From positions 62,001 to 126,000 of the forward strand of contig NZ_MPDM01000002.1 in the NCBI RefSeq assembly GCF_001936115.1: a DNA stretch of 64,000 bases, in the 5' to 3' direction. The notes beneath the pieces are model-generated. The model did not search any database, was not told where the DNA came from, and saw only the letters and a program-made list of their open reading frames with translations. Each line of letters opens with the position of its first letter. Position 1 is the stretch's first letter. Shown piece after piece: positions 10,077 through 19,045 of this stretch. Source of the stretch: Boudabousia marimammalium. GTDB taxonomy: Bacteria > Actinomycetota > Actinomycetes > Actinomycetales > Actinomycetaceae. Both the position numbers and the translations under genes were made by a program.

Positions 10077-12086
10077 GTGATGAGTTTCTTAATGTTTGTA
10101 TTTCTGCTTTTAGCGTTGCTTGTTCCCGGCGCGGTATTCGGGTATTTCTTAAAACTGCGTGGCTACATGCTAGTTGCTGCAACGCCCCTGTTATCTGTGG
10201 CGCTTAGCGGCCTGCTTGGTGTGGTTTCCGGCTTCACCCCCCTGCCATACAGTATCTTCACCTATCTGATTTGGTCAGCTCTAGGATGCGTCGTAGCTTG
10301 GGCGATTTCCCGTTTCTTCCAGCCCACCGAGTCATTCCTGACAAAGTCGGTTAGTGGGAAAACTGTCGTAGATTCATGGGAGTCGATTATCGCGCTGGTA
10401 ACCGGCCTGGTCTTCGGCTTCGGCATTTTTGGTTACGTCTTCTTCAAGTCAATCGGAGATATCACCCTAACGCCCTCACTTTGGGATTTGCAGTTCCACG
10501 CAAATCTAGCCCGCTGGATTGCAGAAACCGGCGAAGGTTCACCTCTCACCGCAGCCTCATGGGCGGGCAACACTCCGTTTGCGAATAGTGGCTTCTATCC
10601 GACCGGCCTGAACCAGTTTGCCTCCTTGCTTGGCGCAGATAATGTGATGCTGGGACTGAACCTAACCGAAATCATTATGATCGGTCTCTTTGGTGCAGGA
10701 ATGTCCGTGCTGGCCACTGTGGTCTCTCGCCGCTACCTGTGGCTCCCCATGTTCACTGTAGCTGTAAGTGCTCTCTTCCTGACCTACTCCACCAAGCTCC
10801 ATGCCACCGGCGGACGCTGGTCCTTCGGATTTGGTTTTGCCCTAGTCCCCTGGGTTTTTGCTCTGTTCTGGCTGTTGGCAAGACGCACTCTTGCTAACCC
10901 CAATCAGAACGAAATTGCCCGCACTGTACTGATCGCCTTGACCGCCACTTTTGCGCTTGGAATTGGGCATCCTGGCGCCATCTATAGTCTTGGTTTCGCC
11001 CTGATTCCCCCAGCTATCGCCACGGTTTGGATCCATCGCAAAGACTCAACCAAACGCCTACTCGCCTTGGTTGGCGCCGCATACATCAGCTTGTTAACCG
11101 TGTTCCTTGGAGTGTGGGGACACCTCTATATTGGTGCAATCTCCTATCCGCAGCTTTCCGGTTTCAAGCGCGCTTTGGTGGAAGGCCTTTCCGCGGGAGA
11201 GATGTCACGCTGGTATCGCGGTTATGAGCAGGTCGGATCATACTGGGTGCTGATCTTGATTCTGGCGTCCCTCGCCCTCGTCATCTGGCGTGGTCAGCGT
11301 TGGGTGCTGTTCAGCTACGCAGGCGGACTACTCCTCTACATCACTGCCACCTACAAGCAGTTGCCCGGCGGCCGGTTGCTCCCTTGGTATGGTATTTTGC
11401 AGCCGCTTTACAACGACAGGACACGTTCTGCCAGCTTGCTGGCGGTTGTCGGGCCGCTGCTCATCACGATTGGCGCCGTCCTGTTCGCGCAGTGGCTGAC
11501 CAAGCGCATGCGAGTACGGAAGAATCCTGATGCATTTATTCGTAGTCTTCCCGTAGCTGCCGCTGTAGTTGTGATTATCGCAATGGCGATTAGCACCGGC
11601 GGATTTCGTGCAGATGAGCGCTTCTATATCGTCAACTCGGTAGCCCGGGTCCAGGACCGGAATTTCTTGGAGCAGGACGAGGTCGCTATGATGCGCGAAT
11701 TCGCTCAGCATTATCCTGAAGCTAAAGTCATCGGTCATCCAGCAACAGGTTCACCCCTGTTCTATGCTGTGGCTGGGATTCCGGCGCTTCCTCGATACTC
11801 CAGTATTAATGTTTCTAGCCGCGAATACCAGACCATGTTGCATGTGGCTGATATTACTAAGCCCGGTGGCGCGAAGAAGTACTGCAAATCCTTCCAAGAG
11901 GAAGGAATTGAGTTCTTCTACACCGACTCCGAACAGTACCGCGGCGGCGAAATGGGTTCCAAGAAGTCATACCAACAATTGGTGGATTTGGCCGCAAAAC
12001 CTAGTGGATTAACTCCGATTATGTCAACTGAGACAGCTGTGATTTACCACTTGGACCCGTGCTTCCCTGACTTTGTCAAGAAGTAG
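10077..12086 (+). CDS. large polytopic membrane protein, DUF6541-like (GT-C-like topology)
   Basis: The 669-residue protein has about 13 hydrophobic helices over residues 1-510 and a soluble C-terminal part of about 150 residues. Features such as LQFHANLARWIAETGE in the first large loop and YNDRTRSASLLAVVGPLL fit the actinobacterial DUF6541 family. That family resembles lipid-linked GT-C glycosyltransferases, so a role in envelope glycan transfer is inferred. No catalytic residue can be named with certainty. The start is GTG at 10077 or the adjacent ATG at 10080; neither has a ribosome-binding site. It is the only plus-strand gene before 24 kb and sits inside a conserved rho-rpmE neighbourhood. 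Confidence 0.75.
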   Translation: MMSFLMFVFLLLALLVPGAVFGYFLKLRGYMLVAATPLLSVALSGLLGVVSGFTPLPYSIFTYLIWSALGCVVAWAISRFFQPTESFLTKSVSGKTVVDSWESIIALVTGLVFGFGIFGYVFFKSIGDITLTPSLWDLQFHANLARWIAETGEGSPLTAASWAGNTPFANSGFYPTGLNQFASLLGADNVMLGLNLTEIIMIGLFGAGMSVLATVVSRRYLWLPMFTVAVSALFLTYSTKLHATGGRWSFGFGFALVPWVFALFWLLARRTLANPNQNEIARTVLIALTATFALGIGHPGAIYSLGFALIPPAIATVWIHRKDSTKRLLALVGAAYISLLTVFLGVWGHLYIGAISYPQLSGFKRALVEGLSAGEMSRWYRGYEQVGSYWVLILILASLALVIWRGQRWVLFSYAGGLLLYITATYKQLPGGRLLPWYGILQPLYNDRTRSASLLAVVGPLLITIGAVLFAQWLTKRMRVRKNPDAFIRSLPVAAAVVVIIAMAISTGGFRADERFYIVNSVARVQDRNFLEQDEVAMMREFAQHYPEAKVIGHPATGSPLFYAVAGIPALPRYSSINVSSREYQTMLHVADITKPGGAKKYCKSFQEEGIEFFYTDSEQYRGGEMGSKKSYQQLVDLAAKPSGLTPIMSTETAVIYHLDPCFPDFVKK

Positions 12087-12098
12087 CCCCAGCGCCTA

Positions 12099-12845
12099 CT
12101 ATTCGCTATCTAGTTGCGCTTGCCAATGATAGGTGAAGTACGGTAGTGAAACTAGCGAAGTCTCTGAGATTTGCAGGTGCTCACGCAAGTACCAGCTCAG
12201 ATTAGCCTGCATACGCTCTTGCTGTGCCCTAGGAGAGGTCAAATATGATGATCGGGTCCGGCCCAACCTCAAGATGTCTTCGATTCTTAGTTTTGCACAC
12301 CAATAATGGTCAGTGCGCACCGGGGTTGCGAAGCCCCCAGTGAGGGTTGGGATCTGATCGGGGCGGTGCACATCCCCTGAACGCATAATTCTAGTCAGAC
12401 GCTTCACCCAAGGAACCCGAACATCTAGCTGGTTATAGATAATATGTACTGAGCTGCCCGGCACAAGGATTCGTTTCAACTCTAGGCTGGTCGCCTCCGG
12501 ATCACACCAATGCCATGACTGTGCGAATACCGCTCCAACCCTAGACGCTTGCGGCAGACCAGTTTCTTCCGCAGTGCCCTTTCGCACCGTCACAAGCCCA
12601 CCTTCTAGGGTGCGAAGCTTCTCCAGCATTGAGTCAGCAGGTTCAACTGCATCCACTGAGAGACCAGCCCTAAGTAGCATCCTCGTCATTTTGCCTGTGC
12701 CCGCGCCGAGCTCAACCAAACGACTGGTATCCTCCCCATCTGCCACCCGCAAGGCTACAGACTTAATCTGCTCAACCACCGCAACCGGATATTCTGGGCG
12801 CACCTGATCGTACAGTCCAGTTTCGAATATATACGGATTTGCCAT
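12099..12845 (-). CDS. class I SAM-dependent methyltransferase
   Basis: The 248-residue protein has the Rossmann-fold methyltransferase signature: LVELGAGTGKMTRMLL (about 42-57, motif I), the acidic DAVEPAD that binds the ribose, and VGAVFAQSWHWCDPEA (motif II region). The QSWHW element is typical of the UbiE/Methyltransf_11 group acting on small molecules. The substrate cannot be told. It converges with the DUF6541-like gene (12 bases between stops) and follows rho behind a terminator, so it probably has its own promoter or weak read-through. Confidence 0.85.
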   Translation of the reverse strand: MANPYIFETGLYDQVRPEYPVAVVEQIKSVALRVADGEDTSRLVELGAGTGKMTRMLLRAGLSVDAVEPADSMLEKLRTLEGGLVTVRKGTAEETGLPQASRVGAVFAQSWHWCDPEATSLELKRILVPGSSVHIIYNQLDVRVPWVKRLTRIMRSGDVHRPDQIPTLTGGFATPVRTDHYWCAKLRIEDILRLGRTRSSYLTSPRAQQERMQANLSWYLREHLQISETSLVSLPYFTYHWQAQLDSE

Positions 12846-12879
12846 GGGAGGGCACCAGTTCCTTCTACTACAGATAATA

Positions 12880-12917
12880 AAATGGCCCTCACAGGTTAAA
12901 CCATGTGAGGGCCATTT
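12880..12917 (-). terminator. rho-gene terminator hairpin
   Basis: AAATGGCCCTCACA and its exact complement (14-base arms) surround a 10-base loop, 9 bases past the rho stop. On the minus strand the stem is followed by TTTTATTAT, so this is a classic intrinsic terminator for rho. It suggests the gene for Rho itself is ended by a Rho-independent signal. Confidence 0.85.
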
Positions 12918-12925
12918 AAGAAGTT

Positions 12926-14830
12926 TTACTCAGCGACAGGCGAGTTCTTCGCCACTGTCATCAAGAACTCCATATTTGAGTTAGTATCCTTCAAACGAGA
13001 GAGGACCAGCTCTGCGGCCTCTTGAGTTTCTAGAGCACCAAGGACGCGGCGGAGGCTCCACAGAATCTTAAGCTCCTGCGCTTCGAACAATGCCTCCTCA
13101 CGGCGGGTGCCGGAAGAGTTAATGTCAACAGCCGGGAAAATACGCTTATCAGCTAGCTGGCGAGACAGGCGCAGTTCCATATTGCCCGTACCCTTAAACT
13201 CCTCGAAGATGACTTCGTCCATCTTCGAACCAGTCTCAATCAAAGCGGTAGCCAGAATCGTCAATGAGCCACCACCTTCAATATTGCGGGCAGCTCCGAA
13301 GAATCGCTTCGGTGGGTAAAGCGCAGAAGCATCCACGCCACCGGAAAGGATCCGCCCTGAAGCGGGGGCGGCCAAATTGTAGGCACGACCCAAGCGGGTA
13401 ATAGAGTCCAACAGAACCACTACGTCTTGCCCCAGCTCCACCAGACGTTTAGCACGCTCAATGGCTAGCTCAGCTACCGTGGTGTGGTCAGAGGCCGGAC
13501 GATCGAAAGTAGAAGCAATCACTTCACCGCGCACGGTGCGCTGCATATCGGTGACTTCTTCGGGACGTTCATCCACGAGGACGACCATCAAATGCACTTC
13601 GGGGTTGTTCACCGTAATAGCGTTAGCAATCTGCTGCAAAACAATCGTCTTACCGGCCTTAGGCGGGGAGACGATCAGACCACGCTGCCCCTTACCAATC
13701 GGAGCGAAGAGGTCAATCACGCGCGGGGTAATGGCTTTAGCGGTGGTTTCTAGGCGCAGCTGCTCATTCGGATACAGGGGAACCAACTTAGAGAACTCAA
13801 CGCGCTCTTGCGCCTGTTCCGCATCCATACCATTAATGGAGTCCAAACGAACCAGAGCATTGTACTTCTGGCGGGGCCGCTCCCCTTCCACAGTGGGACG
13901 GACAGCACCCTGGATGGCATCACCTGAACGCAAGCCCCAACGTCGTACCTGGCCCAAGGTCACGTAGATATCGTTCAAACCAGGCAAGTAGCCGGAAGTA
14001 CGAATGAAAGCATGATTGTCACGAACATCCAAGATACCGGCAACCGGCACTAGGTTGTCATTGCGGTCATCTGCAGACTTATCTTCATTATCGCTTTCAT
14101 CGCGATCATTGTTGCGGTCGCTATTGCGCCCGCGACGGTTATTGTTACGATCGCGACGGTTATTGTTGCGGTCGCGGCCACGGCGGCGGCGGGTGCCGCG
14201 CTCATCATCATCGTCATGACCATTGGTGGAGTGCTCCTCCGGAAGCGCAATCTCATCGAGAGACTCAACCTTGTCCCGGCGACGCCCACGTGAACCAGAC
14301 TGCTCAGTGCCATCTTCGCGCTTTACTGACTGCTTATTTTCATTCTGCGTGTTATCACTAGAGTCATTAGTTCCGGAAGCCTTGCGCTTCGCCTGAAGTT
14401 CAGCCTTCACGTCAATCTGGACGGCTGGACGGTCTTCGTCCTGACTATGCGGAGCACCAGCCGGGGCACTAGCGCGACGCCGGCCACGTCCACGACCACG
14501 CACCGGACGCTCATGTCCATTTTCACGCGGCTTAGAGTCGCGTGGAGACACTACCTCGGCTTCTCCCCCCTTAGCTTCTACAGAATCATCTGATTTCTCT
14601 GCTAAGACTCTAACTGGCTGGAAACCTTCTGTCTGCTGACGCTTTGGTTTCCGGCCACGTTTCGGGGCGGTCCCTGATGCTACGCGAGCCTCACGGATTA
14701 GATTGATTAGCTCGGGACGACGCAACTTCTCTGTGCCGGTTAGTCCCATTTCTGCAGCTAATTGATGGAGTTGGGCTACACGCATAGCGGAGAGCGGGCC
14801 CGTTTTGTTGGTATTGCTATTGTCGCTCAC
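12926..14830 (-). CDS. rho: transcription termination factor Rho
   Basis: Rho is the hexameric RNA helicase that ends transcription at C-rich, unstructured RNA. The 634-residue product starts with the Rho N-terminal domain ([20 protein letters not shown]). Next comes an Arg/Asn/Asp-rich disordered insert of about 200 residues typical of high-GC Gram-positives. The RNA-binding domain ([20 protein letters not shown]) and the ATPase domain follow, with Walker A PPKAGKT, Walker [17 protein letters not shown] and the C-terminal [10 protein letters not shown]. The leader upstream is rich in small hairpins. The upstream neighbour is the ThrB-like gene, as in other actinobacteria. Confidence 0.97.
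   Translation of the reverse strand: MSDNSNTNKTGPLSAMRVAQLHQLAAEMGLTGTEKLRRPELINLIREARVASGTAPKRGRKPKRQQTEGFQPVRVLAEKSDDSVEAKGGEAEVVSPRDSKPRENGHERPVRGRGRGRRRASAPAGAPHSQDEDRPAVQIDVKAELQAKRKASGTNDSSDNTQNENKQSVKREDGTEQSGSRGRRRDKVESLDEIALPEEHSTNGHDDDDERGTRRRRGRDRNNNRRDRNNNRRGRNSDRNNDRDESDNEDKSADDRNDNLVPVAGILDVRDNHAFIRTSGYLPGLNDIYVTLGQVRRWGLRSGDAIQGAVRPTVEGERPRQKYNALVRLDSINGMDAEQAQERVEFSKLVPLYPNEQLRLETTAKAITPRVIDLFAPIGKGQRGLIVSPPKAGKTIVLQQIANAITVNNPEVHLMVVLVDERPEEVTDMQRTVRGEVIASTFDRPASDHTTVAELAIERAKRLVELGQDVVVLLDSITRLGRAYNLAAPASGRILSGGVDASALYPPKRFFGAARNIEGGGSLTILATALIETGSKMDEVIFEEFKGTGNMELRLSRQLADKRIFPAVDINSSGTRREEALFEAQELKILWSLRRVLGALETQEAAELVLSRLKDTNSNMEFLMTVAKNSPVAE
14098..14178 (-). repeat. 21-base tandem repeat coding RRDRNNN in rho
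   Basis: CGCGACGGTTATTGTT recurs at 14131-14146 and 14152-14167 with a 21-base period, and degenerate copies lie on both sides. In the protein it gives [21 protein letters not shown] within the disordered insert. This is in-frame repeat expansion in a region of Rho that tolerates length change and is thought to bind RNA or promote assembly. Confidence 0.75.
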
Positions 14831-14851
14831 TGGATTCCTTAAACTTGACTT

Positions 14852-14975
14852 ATGCTTCTTGATCGAAGCATGACGTAACTATCGACTAGAGATAGTGAGA
14901 CAACCGTAAAAGACGGTTAATACCCGAGAACGCGACATGTTCAAACGGGCTAAAACAGTTTTCTTAACTGTTAAG
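14852..14975 (-). promoter_or_regulatory. hairpin-rich 5' region of rho
   Basis: The 163-base gap upstream of rho contains four consecutive short inverted repeats: ATGCTTC/GAAGCAT (14852-14871), CTATC/GATAG (14879-14895), AACCGT/ACGGTT (14902-14918) and ACAGTT/AACTGT (14955-14971). On the minus strand the last is followed by TTTTAG and may be a weak terminator for the ThrB-like gene. The rest would form the rho leader. Rho commonly controls its own leader in other bacteria; that it does so here is an inference. Confidence 0.4.
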
Positions 14976-14993
14976 ACTAAAACTATCAAAAAA

Positions 14994-15974
14994 CTAATCT
15001 ATTGTCACTATTTCAGCACCATTTGGGATATGTGTGACACGTCCCGCCTTCCAGCCGGCATTTTGTGCGGCAAAAATGATTTCTTTATTCACCTTTCCCA
15101 GCGCCGCAACCGAGGATCCCAAACCGGCAATGAAGGCCGGTACTTGTGACTGGCGAAGCCACTGCACCATTTCTACAGTGGCCGGGATAACTGGATGCAA
15201 AGCTTCCAAAAGGCCTGGATTATCAGTAACAGTCATGTTCGAAAAAACATCCGCATCACTGTTCAGCAGTTTCGCTCCATACGCAGCAGCCCTAGTATTG
15301 GCGATTTCAACTTGGGATAGATCTAGTGTCGCCCCGCGCGCGGCGGTCACCAAATCAGTAGAGCTAACTTCCGTATCGGGAATGAAAAGGGTAAATACTA
15401 GCGGCTGCACCGGACGCAGATCAGCGATTTCAATCCAGCGTTCACGCGCGCCACCGTTCGCGGCTGGTAGCAGCGCCTGTTCCTCCGGGGTGGCGCCGCG
15501 AGGCAAAGCGAGTTGCACACCCCCACGCATGATGGCGGAGGCCGCAGCAACATTATCTAAGAGGTCCCAAGCTAACTGGTGCATAGTCGCATCTGCAAGT
15601 TCGGGTGGGTTTCCCAAGAATCCTCGCGCCGCCATTAAACCAGCGGTAATTTGAGCGATGCTATCCCCCAGCCCGCGATAGGCCGGGATTGCTCTGCCGT
15701 AATGGATTTCTAAGCCAGCTTGCGGTTGTCCAATCATGTCTATGACATGCCGGAAGGCTCGAACTGTGAGATTCTCGTCGCCTTCGATACGGGTATATTC
15801 ACCCTGTCGGATAGTGACCGTGGTGGGCGCAATTGTCGTGGCTATCCGGACCCGATCCCAGATGCTAACCGCACAGGCCGCCCCACCTGAAGACAGCATA
15901 GCCGAACCCAGCACCCCGAAACCATTGACAGTTGCGGGGATGCGCATGTTTAGCCGAGAATGCTGGTATCTCAT
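14994..15974 (-). CDS. homoserine kinase-like protein with eroded catalytic motifs
   Basis: The 326-residue protein aligns along its length with GHMP-family homoserine kinase (ThrB), and the position just before rho is the usual place of thrB. It keeps IPATVNGFGVLGSAML (13-27), AIPAYRGLGDSIAQITAGL (95-113), the DNVAAASAIMRGG segment and the ATTxxP-like FTLFIPDTEVSST. The key elements are altered. The N-terminal PxSxANLGPGFD is shortened to PATVNGFG. The phosphate loop GLGSSSAA is GLGDSIAQ (101-108). The GHPDN aspartate loop is LLDN (138-141). The C-terminal SGAGPT is AGLGSS (283-288). Kinase activity is doubtful. hom and thrC, normally adjacent, are absent. The frame is intact, so the gene may be retained for another role. 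Confidence 0.75.
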   Translation of the reverse strand: MRYQHSRLNMRIPATVNGFGVLGSAMLSSGGAACAVSIWDRVRIATTIAPTTVTIRQGEYTRIEGDENLTVRAFRHVIDMIGQPQAGLEIHYGRAIPAYRGLGDSIAQITAGLMAARGFLGNPPELADATMHQLAWDLLDNVAAASAIMRGGVQLALPRGATPEEQALLPAANGGARERWIEIADLRPVQPLVFTLFIPDTEVSSTDLVTAARGATLDLSQVEIANTRAAAYGAKLLNSDADVFSNMTVTDNPGLLEALHPVIPATVEMVQWLRQSQVPAFIAGLGSSVAALGKVNKEIIFAAQNAGWKAGRVTHIPNGAEIVTID

Positions 15975-16060
15975 GGCCTCTAAGCTACCTTAACCATCCC
16001 GCTTAAAGTGAGTGACCCGCCCATGAGTCTGCGCACAGGCAGTTTTCTTTTCCCTATTTC

Positions 16061-17305
16061 TTAAGCGACCGACACTGAAACTCTGTTAATCTCTGGAGCT
16101 GCCTGCGCTTCTCCGGTCATGGGAAGGGCAAGAATATCGCCTACTTGAACATTCCCAGGCACTATCAGTTGCGCTCCCCCACTAACTTCCGCAAGTTGTG
16201 CGGGACTATTAGCAACGCGGTTAGCGAGGGTGGCACAGTAGTCCGGGCACCTTGTGGTTTCCATTTGTTTCCGAGGGGGAATCGGCCCACTCAACATCAG
16301 TTTTAGTGCAGCGCCCGCGGCCTCGGAAGTTTCCTCTACCTTCGTGACTTCCACTAGGGTGACTCCGGCTGAGGCAAAAAGATTCTGACTGGCACAAACT
16401 AGTACCTGCGGGACTTCCTGCTGCTGTTGCTGCGTGTACAGATGCAAAAACTCCGCAGCAGATTTTGCCCAAGTAGTCGGATTAAGCACTGGTTCCACGG
16501 TCGGCAAATAATGCACACCCAAACCATCAGCTAGTTGAATCAGAGTAATCTGCTGGCCCTGCTCAATCAGTTTGCCCCGCAAATCAAGCAGCTGAAAGTA
16601 TGACTCTTTTAGCTTTTCCTCTTGTCTTACCGGTACTGGATAACAGATGCGTAAACCAATCAGATTCCAATTGTTTTGGGACAAAAGAGGCAAAAGCACA
16701 GACCAGTTTTCCTCCGCAAAACCAAGTTTTGCGGAGGATGCCGTAACCGGTATAGAAAGGATAATCTCCCTCTCTGGGGGGAGCTGTAACTCTTCATTCA
16801 GGAGCAGCTTCAAAGCCGCAGACGCATCCAGAACGTACCTCACTAATCCTGCTTCTGCCGCACGATTAAGCAAGGCTGAAGCTTGCTCTCCCTCAGTCTC
16901 CTTTAACACCACCAGAACCTGTTCGGATTTAATCTGCAGGTCTTTGACTACGTCTAGCTGCGCTAAGCTGCTAATCTCGACAAGCAAACCAGATTGAAGC
17001 AGGCTTTGGAGCAGTAACCTTGAAGCAATCTGTTCTATTGGGAAGGAAACTTCAGCGCCGGCCAGACCATAACCGTCCCAGAATTCTTCTCCCCACGCAA
17101 AATTCCATACGGTTGCCCGGCCTTGCAGGTCATCCTCGTCAATAATCCGCAGTGACGGCCCATGCAACTCACGCAACTGTGAGGCAGTAAGGTTCCCGAA
17201 GGTTAGCTCTCCCTCGTCGTTACGGGAAACACTCCACGGCCAAAACCCAGCTAGCTCACCTGGTTGCGGGCAGCTGAAAGCGGCAGGATTACAACTTGCC
17301 GGCAT
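16061..17305 (-). CDS. diaminopimelate decarboxylase-like protein lacking the PLP lysine
   Basis: The 414-residue protein follows argS by 4 bases, where actinobacteria carry lysA, and aligns with LysA from end to end. The N-terminus WPWSVSRNDEGELTFGNL..HGPSLRIIDEDDLQGRA (22-63) matches the usual LysA start, and the C-terminus QLIVPGNVQVGDILALPMTG (379-398) matches the end of the second domain. The active site is gone. The PLP-binding AGKAF reads AGAEVSF (82-88), HSHIGSQ reads RICYPVP (219-225), GGGLG reads ADGLG (259-263), EPGR reads ASQN (305-308), and CESGD reads VSGGAQ. It is either a pseudoenzyme with a binding or regulatory role or a gene in slow decay; no stop or frameshift is seen. Confidence 0.75.
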   Translation of the reverse strand: MPASCNPAAFSCPQPGELAGFWPWSVSRNDEGELTFGNLTASQLRELHGPSLRIIDEDDLQGRATVWNFAWGEEFWDGYGLAGAEVSFPIEQIASRLLLQSLLQSGLLVEISSLAQLDVVKDLQIKSEQVLVVLKETEGEQASALLNRAAEAGLVRYVLDASAALKLLLNEELQLPPEREIILSIPVTASSAKLGFAEENWSVLLPLLSQNNWNLIGLRICYPVPVRQEEKLKESYFQLLDLRGKLIEQGQQITLIQLADGLGVHYLPTVEPVLNPTTWAKSAAEFLHLYTQQQQQEVPQVLVCASQNLFASAGVTLVEVTKVEETSEAAGAALKLMLSGPIPPRKQMETTRCPDYCATLANRVANSPAQLAEVSGGAQLIVPGNVQVGDILALPMTGEAQAAPEINRVSVSVA

Positions 17306-17309
17306 CTAC

Positions 17310-18986
17310 CTACATCCGTTCCGGAGCAGACACACCCAATAGCGCCAAACCATTCGCTAACACCTGGGTAACAGCGTCATTGAGCCACAGCCGTGCAACA
17401 TGCTCCGGCATAACTTCACCCTCACGCGGGGTAACCCGGCAGGAGCCATACCAAGTGTGGTAGGCGCTGGCGAGCTGCTCAAGGTAGCGGGCCACGCGGT
17501 GTTGCTCACGCAAAGTGGCAGCTGTAGCTACAATCTCAGGGAACTGCGCCAAGGAACCCAGCAGCTGGTTATCCGCTTCGGAGCTCAGCATGGCAGGATC
17601 AAAGCCCAGTTCACGTTTGACCCCGTAATTTTCCGCATTTTTGTGCACATTGCGGGTGCGGGCATGCGCGTACTGCACGTAGTAAACCGGGTTCTCATTG
17701 CTGGAAGATGCTAACAGATCCAAATCAATATCGATATTTGAATCCATGGAAGAGCGAGCCAGGGCGTAACGAGCGGCATCCACGCCCACGGCGTCCACCA
17801 AATCATCAAGGGTGACGATGGTGCCGGCGCGCTTAGACATGCGTAGCGGCTGGCCGTTCTTGAGCAAGTTCACCATCTGACCAATAATGATTTCTAGGTT
17901 CTCCTTCGGGGTGTCACCAAACGCTGCACACATCGCGTACATACGGCCAATGTAGCCATGATGATCAGCGCCCAGCAGATAGATGGCGGTGTCTGCGCCA
18001 CGCTCACGCTTGTTCAGGTAGTAGGCAATATCGCCACTGAAATAGGCGGCCTGACCATCTGACTTGATAATAACACGGTCCTTATCGTCACCGAACTGTG
18101 AGGTCTTCAGCCAGACAGCGTTATCGCGGTCTTCAATCACACCGCGCTCACGCAGACGCTCAATCGCTTTGTCGACTGCACCAGAGGTATGCAGGGAATC
18201 CTCATGGAAGAAGACATCGAAATCGGCACGGAACTCGTGCAGGTCTCGCTTAATCTCATCGAACATCAAAGCCACGCCGTTAGCGCGGAAGACTTCCAGA
18301 GCTTCCGTGTCAGGCAAATTGGTCGGGTCAGTCTGGCCGGCTTCAGTAACTAGCTTAATAACTTGTTGCGCAATATCTTCGATGTATTGGCCACCGTAGC
18401 CGTCCTCTGGCACTTCTTGCCCGCGGGCGCGGGCCAGAAGTGAGTGCGCGAAACGGTCGATCTGGGATCCGTGATCGTTGAAGTAGTATTCGCGGGTCAC
18501 CTCTGCCCCTTGAGAGGTGAATAAACGAGCCAGGGTGTCGCCCACAGCTGCCCAGCGGGCCCCACCTAGGTGGACAGGGCCGGTAGGGTTCGCTGAAACA
18601 TACTCTAGGTTAATGCGCTTGCCGGACATGGTTTCCCCAATACCGTAAGCAGGGCCGGATTCCACAATAGTACGAGCCAGCTCTCCCGCAGAAGCAGCTG
18701 ATAAACGCACATTCAAAAAGCCTGGACCGGCCACTTCCACTGCGGAGATGCCAGCTTGTGCGCCCAGCTTTTCTACCAGCAGGGCAGCAAATTCTCGCGG
18801 ATTCATACCGGCACGCTTCCCGAGCTGCATAGCAACATTGGTAGACCAGTCACCGTGGTCACGGTTGCGGGGCCGCTCCACCTTGACCGGATCTGGGACT
18901 GCTTCAGCTTCTAAGTTGAGCTGGCCATCAGCAATCAGTGAGAGCAAGATAGTACGAATTAAAACAGCAAGTTCTGTAGGAGTCAT
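17310..18986 (-). CDS. argS: arginyl-tRNA synthetase
   Basis: This class I synthetase charges tRNA-Arg. The 558-residue product has the N-terminal Add1 domain with [18 protein letters not shown]. The HIGH-equivalent is [20 protein letters not shown] (about 135-154) and the KMSK-equivalent is MSKRAGTIV. The C-terminal anticodon-binding DALR domain ends in [14 protein letters not shown]. It heads the argS/LysA-like/ThrB-like/rho series, and its start is 59 bases from the SGNH hydrolase stop. Confidence 0.97.
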   Translation of the reverse strand: MTPTELAVLIRTILLSLIADGQLNLEAEAVPDPVKVERPRNRDHGDWSTNVAMQLGKRAGMNPREFAALLVEKLGAQAGISAVEVAGPGFLNVRLSAASAGELARTIVESGPAYGIGETMSGKRINLEYVSANPTGPVHLGGARWAAVGDTLARLFTSQGAEVTREYYFNDHGSQIDRFAHSLLARARGQEVPEDGYGGQYIEDIAQQVIKLVTEAGQTDPTNLPDTEALEVFRANGVALMFDEIKRDLHEFRADFDVFFHEDSLHTSGAVDKAIERLRERGVIEDRDNAVWLKTSQFGDDKDRVIIKSDGQAAYFSGDIAYYLNKRERGADTAIYLLGADHHGYIGRMYAMCAAFGDTPKENLEIIIGQMVNLLKNGQPLRMSKRAGTIVTLDDLVDAVGVDAARYALARSSMDSNIDIDLDLLASSSNENPVYYVQYAHARTRNVHKNAENYGVKRELGFDPAMLSSEADNQLLGSLAQFPEIVATAATLREQHRVARYLEQLASAYHTWYGSCRVTPREGEVMPEHVARLWLNDAVTQVLANGLALLGVSAPERM

Positions 18987-19045
18987 GCAACTAGATTAGC
19001 GGGTGGAAAGTCTCAGCGCAGTCTTAGTTGCCTAAGCGTGGTGCT

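Noticed and set aside
15034-15654. 206-codon plus-strand open frame antisense to the ThrB-like gene
   Set aside because: It is Ser/Arg/Ala-rich with no domain or ribosome-binding site. It mirrors the codon bias of the opposite gene, and the ThrB alignment on the minus strand is convincing despite lost motifs.
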